A stretch of 12,050 nucleotides of DNA from Sulfurovum sp. (GTDB lineage: Bacteria > Campylobacterota > Campylobacteria > Campylobacterales > Sulfurovaceae). The DNA lies in assembly GCA_020726085.1 (NCBI GenBank), contig DYTG01000048.1:1-12050 (forward strand). Reading direction: 5' to 3'. Each line of letters begins with the position of its first letter. Position 1 is the stretch's first letter. The notes under the pieces were generated by a model. The model did no database searches and was not told where the DNA came from. It saw only the letters and a list, made by a program, of their open reading frames with translations. Positions 7,226 through 12,050 of this stretch are shown here, piece after piece. The translations under genes and the position numbers were made by a program.

Positions 7226-7439
7226 ATAATGGGTTTTAGTGGGTTATGGGTTTGGATTGGTTATTATTTTAAATTACAACTTTGAATTTGTAGCCTCAAA
7301 TGTTACAGCCTTAGAAGTGGGACTTTAGTCCCACCAAAAGCCAAGATTTAGTTGTCATTACTAACCAAGCCAATAAGTGGGATTAAAGTCCCACTTCCAA
7401 TGAACGTGCGTAATGTTAGTTAAAAAAATAGAAGGAACT
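7226..7439. other. intergenic gap before nadC
   Basis: These 214 nt carry no gene. The first ~85 nt are T- and G-rich on the plus strand with loose GGGTT(T/A) repetition, and the second half holds the hairpin pair annotated separately. I see no strong promoter; TATTATTTT near 7262-7270 is the best AT-rich candidate. nadA, which often neighbours nadC, is not present upstream. Confidence 0.5.
7314..7397. repeat. inverted pair of short hairpin repeats
   Basis: Copy A (7314-7334) contains GTGGGAC-TTTA-GTCCCAC, a perfect 7-bp stem with a 4-nt loop. Copy B (7375-7396) contains AAGTGGGAT-TAAA-GTCCCACTT, a 9-bp stem with one G-T wobble. Copy B reverse-complemented matches copy A at 20 of 21 positions, so the two can fold separately or pair with each other across a loop of about 42 nt. 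This looks like a mobile or dispersed palindromic element. It ends 43 nt before the chosen nadC start and could affect that transcript's 5' end. No T-run follows either hairpin, so a standard terminator is not supported. Confidence 0.8.
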
Positions 7440-8264
7440 ATGCAAGAGATAGAGTTTACAAAAGCCGTATTGGCTGAAGATATTGGCAGGGGCGATCTCT
7501 TTGCTCGTGTGGTAGAGCCAACTCCTGCCAAAGCGAGAGTGGTTGCCAAAAGCGATGGAGTATTGGCTGGGCAAAAGTATGTAGAGCCATTAACTAAGCT
7601 CTATGATGTCACGATAGATTGGTGCTTTCATGATGGGCAGAGCTTTGGCAAGGGTGAGGATTTGCTCTATATTCAAGGGGATAACACGACTTTGCTTATG
7701 CTTGAACGAACCCTTCTTAATATCCTCCACCACGCCTCCTCCATTGCAACACTTACAAAACACTACGTTGAGGCGATTGGCGAATTTCCCGTTAAGTTGC
7801 TTGATACCCGCAAAACACGACCGCTATTGAGAGATTTTGAGAAATATGCCGTACGTTTGGGCGGAGGGATTAATCACCGCTTTGGACTCGATGATTGTTT
7901 GATGCTCAAAGACACGCACCTTAAAACCATTGATAATTTGCAAACATTTATGTACAAAGCACGTCAAAAGATTCCCATAACTGCCAAAATCGAGATCGAG
8001 TGTGAAGATTTTGAAAGCGTCAAAGAGGCGTGTGGCGTAGGGGCTGATATTATTATGTGTGACAATATGAGCGTGGAGCAAATCCAAGAGGTAGTTGCCT
8101 ACCGCAATGCTAACTTCCCACATATTTTACTCGAAGCCAGTGGAAATATTACCCTAAACAATATTCGCATGATAGCCTCTAGCGGAGTGGATGCTATTAG
8201 TACGGGAGCTAGCATTCACCAAGCCAACTGGATAGATTTATCGATGAGGATGATGGATGTATAG
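7440..8264 (+). CDS. nadC: nicotinate-nucleotide pyrophosphorylase (quinolinate phosphoribosyltransferase)
   Basis: NadC converts quinolinate and PRPP to nicotinate mononucleotide in de novo NAD synthesis. From the ATG at 7440 the protein has 274 residues, normal for the family. Signatures are an N-terminal LAEDIGRGDL (11-20), ERTLLNILHHAS (89-100), LDTRKTRP (121-128), GGGINHRFGL (141-150), LKDTHL (156-161) and LEASGNI (231-237); basic residues in these motifs bind substrate phosphates. An ATG 27 nt earlier (7413) is in frame but has no ribosome binding site. AAGGA sits about 5 nt before 7440, so the later start is preferred. The gene overlaps the DHH gene by 8 nt and probably heads the nadC-DHH-M23-aguB cluster. 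Confidence 0.94.
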   Translation: MQEIEFTKAVLAEDIGRGDLFARVVEPTPAKARVVAKSDGVLAGQKYVEPLTKLYDVTIDWCFHDGQSFGKGEDLLYIQGDNTTLLMLERTLLNILHHASSIATLTKHYVEAIGEFPVKLLDTRKTRPLLRDFEKYAVRLGGGINHRFGLDDCLMLKDTHLKTIDNLQTFMYKARQKIPITAKIEIECEDFESVKEACGVGADIIMCDNMSVEQIQEVVAYRNANFPHILLEASGNITLNNIRMIASSGVDAISTGASIHQANWIDLSMRMMDV

Positions 8265-9231
8265 ATACCATGATGCTTTCAAATTGATGGTGCAACGCCA
8301 CACGCACATCTCTATTGTTACCCATATCAATCCCGACCCCGATACGATTGGCACGGCGTTGGGACTCGCCCACATTCTCAAACGATACGGCAAAAGCGTA
8401 GAGGTGGTCAATGCCTCCAAAGATTTGCCTTACCGAGTCGATTTTTTACAAGGCTATCATGCTATCAAGAACCAAATGCACTACGGCAACGCTTTGATTA
8501 TCGCTTGTGATTGCGGCGATGTTCAACAGTGTGGCTTTGATGTAGCGGGGCGTGAGTTGGTCAATATCGACCATCACTTTGTCAATAAAAACTTTGGAAC
8601 GCTCAATATTGTCAATCCCGATGCCGTGAGTGCTTCGCAAACGCTTTTTGAGCTTTTTGAGGGGAGTGAGGATTTTGTGATAGATAAAATTGCTGCTACG
8701 GCTTTTTATGCAGCTCTTTTGAGCGATACCAAAAACTTCACAACCAACAACGTCACATCGGCTACCTTTGCATGGGTGCAGAAACTTTTGGATTACGGTG
8801 TCGATCACGCACACGTTTCGCAAAATCTCAATCGTCGCAACTCTCTAGCTTCTGTGCGTCTAATGGCTTTGGCTCTCAACTCTTTGAGATTGCATCTGGA
8901 TGCGACAGTGGCTACGATGGTGATTACTCAAGCCAGTTGTGAAGCCGCAGGTGCGTCGCTACTTGATACCCATCCCATTTCACATCTTAGCGATACCTTA
9001 GCAACCACTTTGATAGGTGTTACGATTATCGAACACAACAACCTCTACAAAGTATCGCTTCGCAGTAAATTTGCTTATCACAATGTAGCGCTTATAGCGG
9101 CTGCATTTGGCGGAGGCGGTCACAAAAGTGCGGCAGGTTTTCGAGTCGATAGCCAGAGTGTTGCAGTAGAGCAACTTATTGAAGATATAATTACAAAACT
9201 AAAAAAAGTACTACAAGGAGAAGAAGCGTGA
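8257..9231 (+). CDS. DHH/DHHA1 family phosphoesterase (NrnA / pAp phosphatase-like)
   Basis: This is a predicted cytoplasmic, manganese-dependent phosphoesterase of the DHH superfamily. Related NrnA proteins degrade nanoRNA and/or dephosphorylate pAp, and some hydrolyse cyclic dinucleotide products; the substrate cannot be fixed from sequence. In 324 residues the catalytic motifs appear in order: HINPDPDTIG (23-32), CDCGD (84-88), DHH (105-107) and SDTKNF (156-161). The DHHA1 domain ends in GGGGHKSAAG (285-294), the RNA/nucleotide-binding loop. All key residues are present. GAGG lies 7 nt before the ATG, inside the end of nadC, and the 8-nt overlap suggests coupling. Its stop overlaps the GTG start of the M23 gene by 4 nt. 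Confidence 0.92.
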   Translation: MYRYHDAFKLMVQRHTHISIVTHINPDPDTIGTALGLAHILKRYGKSVEVVNASKDLPYRVDFLQGYHAIKNQMHYGNALIIACDCGDVQQCGFDVAGRELVNIDHHFVNKNFGTLNIVNPDAVSASQTLFELFEGSEDFVIDKIAATAFYAALLSDTKNFTTNNVTSATFAWVQKLLDYGVDHAHVSQNLNRRNSLASVRLMALALNSLRLHLDATVATMVITQASCEAAGASLLDTHPISHLSDTLATTLIGVTIIEHNNLYKVSLRSKFAYHNVALIAAAFGGGGHKSAAGFRVDSQSVAVEQLIEDIITKLKKVLQGEEA

Positions 9232-10625
9232 GACAAGTCAATCGAACCAAACCGCTCTATGAGAAAAATTTAGGAGGAGTGTGGAAATTTATCTTTTTTG
9301 TGCTTCTTGTCATGGGGGCAGTGGGATTTGCCACTACATCCGATAAATTTGAGAGAGTTGCCCCAAAAGTATCAATGGACAACTCGATTTACTGGGACAA
9401 AAAAGAGCCATTTAAAATAAATTTTAGCGATAATGGATTCTTAAAGAGCTATCAAGTCATTGTTGATGATGGCAAACATAAGTTTGAACTAACCAAAGAG
9501 AACATCACAGAAAATCTCAATCAAAAAAGCATCGAGGTACTCTTTCCTACCAATATACCCCTCTCCAAAAAAGCAAAAACACTCGATATTGTTGTCAATG
9601 TAAACGACAAGAGCTATTGGAACTTCCTCAAAGGAAACACGCTAACCCAAAAATTTACCTTTCAAATTGACAATACCAAACCCAAACTCAAAGTCATTAC
9701 CCACTCTTATGGCATTATAAAAGGTGGCAGTGCTTTGGTGATCTTCAAAGCCACCGATGAGAATCTCAAAGAACTCTACATTGATACCCAAAAGCACAAA
9801 TTCAAAGTCCAACCCTACAAAAAAGCGGGATATTTTGTCTCACTTATCGCATGGGAGTTTAATCAAGAGAACTTTGAAGCCAAAATCGTAGCCAAAGATA
9901 GAGCAGGTAATGAGCGTGAACTTCCTATCCCTATCTATCTCAAAGAACTAAAATACAGAGTCTCTTATATCGAAGCAACCGACAAGTTTATCGATGGCAA
10001 AATCTCCGAACTAGCCCAAAGCGATGAGAAATACGATGTCGCCGATCGTTTGGGCAAACTCAAAGCCATCAACGAAAATATGCGTATCGCCAATGAAGAC
10101 CTTATTCACAAGCTCTCCCAAACCCTCTCGCAAGAGCCTCTCAAAGAGTGGAAAATCAAACCCTTTCATCCGCTTAAAAAAGCCGCCGTTGTAGCCACTT
10201 TTGGTGATGAACGCCACTATTACTACAAAGAGAAATCCAATGAGGTCTCTATCTCCTACCATGTCGGTATGGATTTGGCCAGTACCCAACAAGCCCCCAT
10301 CTTTAGCTCCAACAAAGGCAAAGTTGTCTATGCCGCCTACAACGGAATCTACGGCGATATGCCCATGATAGATCACGGTTTGGGGCTTTTTACGCTTTAT
10401 GGTCACTGCTCCGCTATCACAGTCAAAGAGGGAGAAAACGTCGATGTCGAGCAAAAAATAGCCAAAACAGGCAAGAGCGGACTAGCCCTTGGGGATCATC
10501 TCCATTTTGGTATATTGGTACAAGGCGTGGAGGTAAGAATCGCCGAATGGATGGATAAGCAGTGGATCAAAACCAATATTGATGCTATCTTCAAAGAGGC
10601 CAATAGTATTATCAATCCATCATAA
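9228..10625 (+). CDS. membrane-anchored M23 family metallopeptidase (peptidoglycan endopeptidase)
   Basis: This is a predicted zinc endopeptidase that cuts peptide cross-links in peptidoglycan. A single N-terminal hydrophobic segment (about residues 19-36) after a short basic stretch would place it in the periplasm facing the wall, anchored in the inner membrane. Residues ~45-240 are rich in predicted beta strand, including a stretch with Ig-like character (KATDENLKELYID, then AKDRAGNERELPI at 212-224). The catalytic M23 domain lies at about 310-435: H345 and D349 (HVGMD) and H426 (HLHFG) are the zinc ligands, and H393 (YGH) and H424 are the catalytic histidines. All are present. At 465 residues it is longer than the Helicobacter Csd1/Csd2 proteins, and the extra length is the N-terminal beta-rich region. 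The GTG start is supported by AAGGAG 7 nt upstream. A role in cell shape is plausible by family analogy only. Confidence 0.9.
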   Translation: MRQVNRTKPLYEKNLGGVWKFIFFVLLVMGAVGFATTSDKFERVAPKVSMDNSIYWDKKEPFKINFSDNGFLKSYQVIVDDGKHKFELTKENITENLNQKSIEVLFPTNIPLSKKAKTLDIVVNVNDKSYWNFLKGNTLTQKFTFQIDNTKPKLKVITHSYGIIKGGSALVIFKATDENLKELYIDTQKHKFKVQPYKKAGYFVSLIAWEFNQENFEAKIVAKDRAGNERELPIPIYLKELKYRVSYIEATDKFIDGKISELAQSDEKYDVADRLGKLKAINENMRIANEDLIHKLSQTLSQEPLKEWKIKPFHPLKKAAVVATFGDERHYYYKEKSNEVSISYHVGMDLASTQQAPIFSSNKGKVVYAAYNGIYGDMPMIDHGLGLFTLYGHCSAITVKEGENVDVEQKIAKTGKSGLALGDHLHFGILVQGVEVRIAEWMDKQWIKTNIDAIFKEANSIINPS

Positions 10626-10639
10626 AATTAGGAGTTTAG

Positions 10640-11512
10640 ATGAAAGTTGCCCTTGTTCAACAACAATATCACCAAACCAAAGCCGATACAATCGCTCTTA
10701 CCAAAGCCAAAGTTTTAGAAGCCTCAAAAGAGGGAGCCAAACTTGTGGTGTTGCAAGAGTTGCATCAAAATGAGTACTTTTGCCAAAGTGAGGATACGAA
10801 GTTTTTTGATTATGCTTTGAGCTTTGATGAAGATGTCAAGTATTGGAGTCGTGTTGCCAAAGAGGCGGGGGTGGTGCTTGTGGCTTCACTCTTTGAAGCG
10901 CGTGCTATGGGGCTTTATCACAATACTGCCGTAGTCTTTGAAAACGATGGAAGCGTAGCAGGGAAATACCGCAAAATGCACATTCCCGATGACCCCAACT
11001 TCTATGAGAAGTTCTACTTCACCCCTGGGGATTTTGGATTTGAGCCTATTGATACAAGCGTGGGGCGTTTGGGCGTTTTGGTTTGCTGGGATCAATGGTA
11101 TCCCGAAGCGGCACGGCTAATGGCACTAAAAGGGGCTCAAATGCTTATCTATCCTACAGCGATTGGGTGGTTTGATGGCGACAGTGAGGCGGAAAAAGAG
11201 CGTCAATGCGATAGCTGGATTACCATACAACGCTCTCACGCCATTGCCAACGGTATTCCCGTGCTGAGTTGTAATCGTGTAGGATTTGAAAAAGATAGCA
11301 GTGGAGTGAGTGAGGGGATACGCTTTTGGGGTAATAGCTTTGTCTGCGATAGCGGTGGAGCAATGATAGCCCACGCAGCCCATCAAGAGGAGACGATACT
11401 TTACGCCGACATTGACCACGCCTACACCAAGTCCGTACGAGACATTTGGCCTTTCTTGAGAGATAGACGCATTGATGCTTATGAGAATATTACTAAAAGG
11501 TATTGCGACTAA
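10640..11512 (+). CDS. aguB: N-carbamoylputrescine amidase (nitrilase superfamily)
   Basis: The 290-residue protein belongs to the carbon-nitrogen hydrolase superfamily and matches the AguB/CPA type, which hydrolyses N-carbamoylputrescine to putrescine, carbon dioxide and ammonia. The catalytic triad is visible: E40 (LQE), K112 (YRKMHIP) and C149 (VCWDQWYPE). A second conserved glutamate, E123 (FYEKFYFTPG), is also present. The C-terminus FLRDRRIDAY..ITKRY is typical and complete. GGAG precedes the ATG by about 6 nt, and the gene lies 14 nt after the M23 stop, so it probably shares that transcript. Agmatine deiminase, its usual partner, is not in the window. Together with the Lys1-type dehydrogenase at 474-1670 it fits an agmatine-putrescine-carboxyspermidine route; that link is inferred. 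Confidence 0.92.
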   Translation: MKVALVQQQYHQTKADTIALTKAKVLEASKEGAKLVVLQELHQNEYFCQSEDTKFFDYALSFDEDVKYWSRVAKEAGVVLVASLFEARAMGLYHNTAVVFENDGSVAGKYRKMHIPDDPNFYEKFYFTPGDFGFEPIDTSVGRLGVLVCWDQWYPEAARLMALKGAQMLIYPTAIGWFDGDSEAEKERQCDSWITIQRSHAIANGIPVLSCNRVGFEKDSSGVSEGIRFWGNSFVCDSGGAMIAHAAHQEETILYADIDHAYTKSVRDIWPFLRDRRIDAYENITKRYCD

Positions 11513-11671
11513 GTAAATATTGAAACCTTTGGTGCAATGGAAGGCAAACTTCCATCAAAAGTTTTAGGTCTTGTAGCAGAATGGGCACAAATCCATCAAG
11601 ACGAATTACTAAAAAACTTGAATGATATAAGAGAAACTGGACAATGGCACAAAATAGAGCCATTAGTTTAA
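11513..11671 (+). pseudogene. 5'-truncated DUF4160 gene remnant
   Basis: Immediately after the aguB stop, and in the same frame, an open stretch of 52 codons ends at TAA 11669-11671. It contains EGKLPSKVLGLVAEWAQIHQ and later HKIEPLV. This matches the C-terminal half of DUF4160 proteins (LP.K...LV.EWA..H..EL......PL..IEPL). The N-terminal half, including the usual PPHFH-type motif, is missing. An internal ATG at 11537 could give at most 44 residues, with no ribosome binding site nearby. The gene is therefore treated as broken by a recombination event that ended at the aguB 3' end. DUF4160 genes are often followed by a DUF2442 gene, and a good AGGAG ribosome binding site with an ATG (11687) does follow, but no DUF2442-like protein continues from it. 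Confidence 0.75.
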
Positions 11672-11689
11672 ATAAGGAGTAAAATTATG

Positions 11690-12050
11690 TTAAGTGTTGT
11701 ACAACACCTTAGCCAAAAAAACAAGAATAAAAAGCATGGAATAACAGATATAATTTTTATGTCTAGTTTCACTTTCGTTTGGTTGCCTAGTTTCATAATT
11801 ACAAGCAATATCTACTGCTCCACCTGTTGGATGTCCAGCAACATTAGGACAAGCCACCCCCATGTGTACCAGTTCATAAAGTTCATCTTTATCTTCTATC
11901 CAAGGATAATCTTCTTCAATAATTCTTAAATATTTAAAAAAATACTTTTTTTGAATTTCATCCGTTCTATATCCATAAACGATAATTAGAGCTAATCCTG
12001 AATGTTGTTCTTTTAAATGATTCGCAATATTTAAAATTTTTTGAGCAACA
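11690..12050 (-). pseudogene. partial M15 family D-alanyl-D-alanine dipeptidase (VanX/DdpX-like), 3' end damaged
   Basis: The minus strand is open from the window edge to a TAA at 11690-11692 (119 residues visible; the start lies outside). It reads VYGYRTDEIQKKYF, then DELYELVHMGVACPNV, then AGHPTGGAVDIA. GYR and H-x6-D (codons at 11831-11833 and 11810-11812) are the substrate and zinc-binding motifs of M15D dipeptidases, which cut D-Ala-D-Ala in peptidoglycan turnover. After AVDIA the family pattern is lost. No E-x-W-H motif with the catalytic glutamate and third zinc ligand follows, and the tail is a hydrophobic run ending at LYNT. An alternative frame after AVDIA stays open but does not restore the motif. 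A frameshift or a deletion junction at about 11700-11800 is likely, so I expect no active enzyme. Low G+C sets it apart from the aguB side. Confidence 0.7.
11694..11707. repeat. 14-bp perfect palindrome at the right-hand junction
   Basis: GTGTTGTACAACAC is a perfect inverted repeat without a loop. It starts 5 nt after the ATG (11687-11689) of a start site with AGGAG upstream and overlaps the last codons of the minus-strand M15 fragment. It could be an operator-like binding site, a recombination scar, or chance. No direct repeat or transposase is seen beside it. Confidence 0.6.

Noticed and set aside
7413..7439. An upstream in-frame ATG giving nadC nine extra residues
   Set aside because: No ribosome binding site precedes it, whereas AAGGA is well placed before the ATG at 7440, and the 274-residue product has normal length.
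10011..10454. A 147-residue minus-strand frame inside the M23 gene
   Set aside because: It is antisense to the conserved catalytic domain, with no ribosome binding site or recognisable domain; an open shadow frame.
11687..11929. An 80-residue plus-strand frame starting MLSVV with a good ribosome binding site
   Set aside because: After the first few codons it is low-complexity, rich in F, I and S, and antisense to the recognisable M15 dipeptidase fragment. Only its start site is treated as a possible relic.

Overview
The window looks like a chromosomal segment of a Campylobacterota (epsilonproteobacterial) organism, probably from the Sulfurimonas / Sulfuricurvum / Sulfurospirillum side. The basis is the gene cluster lysA-pheA-hisC, which resembles the arrangement around lysA, pheA and hisC in Campylobacter. 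A Lys1-type carboxy(nor)spermidine dehydrogenase, an AguB-type nitrilase, moderately AT-rich DNA with AT-rich intergenic stretches, and TATAAT-like -10 boxes without clear -35 boxes fit the same picture. The species is an inference; no rRNA gene is present.

Layout. Positions 1-149 hold no convincing gene but do contain hairpins. A small DUF2892-like membrane protein (150-377, minus) is divergent from a carboxy(nor)spermidine dehydrogenase (474-1670, plus). Between that gene and the convergent der gene lies a three-unit palindromic repeat (1693-1779). The minus strand then carries a compact cluster transcribed lysA -> pheA -> hisC -> der (6637 down to 1786). hisC overlaps pheA by 14 nt and der overlaps hisC by 4 nt. 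A divergent promoter region (6638-6745) leads to an unrecognised 159-residue gene (6746-7225). Next come an inverted pair of short hairpin repeats (7314-7397) and a plus-strand cluster nadC -> DHH phosphoesterase -> M23 peptidase -> aguB-like nitrilase (7440-11512). The first two junctions of that cluster overlap and the last has a 14-nt gap.

The right end (11513-12050) has a different character. It holds the 5'-truncated tail of a DUF4160 gene, a start site with a good ribosome binding site but no convincing gene behind it, a 14-bp perfect palindrome, and the incomplete minus-strand end of an M15 (VanX/DdpX-like) D-Ala-D-Ala dipeptidase. It reads as a decayed or rearranged accessory junction.

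Function. The genes are mostly housekeeping: lysine (lysA), phenylalanine (pheA), histidine/aromatic transamination (hisC), ribosome assembly (der), NAD (nadC), nucleotide turnover (DHH) and cell wall remodelling (M23, M15 fragment). Two genes fit the aspartate-semialdehyde route to spermidine. The AguB-like enzyme would make putrescine and the Lys1-type dehydrogenase would condense it with aspartate semialdehyde. The agmatine deiminase and the carboxyspermidine decarboxylase are not in this window. I see no convincing undescribed multi-gene system; the best second-look targets are the repeats, the right-hand junction, the unrecognised 159-residue protein and the hairpin-rich left edge.
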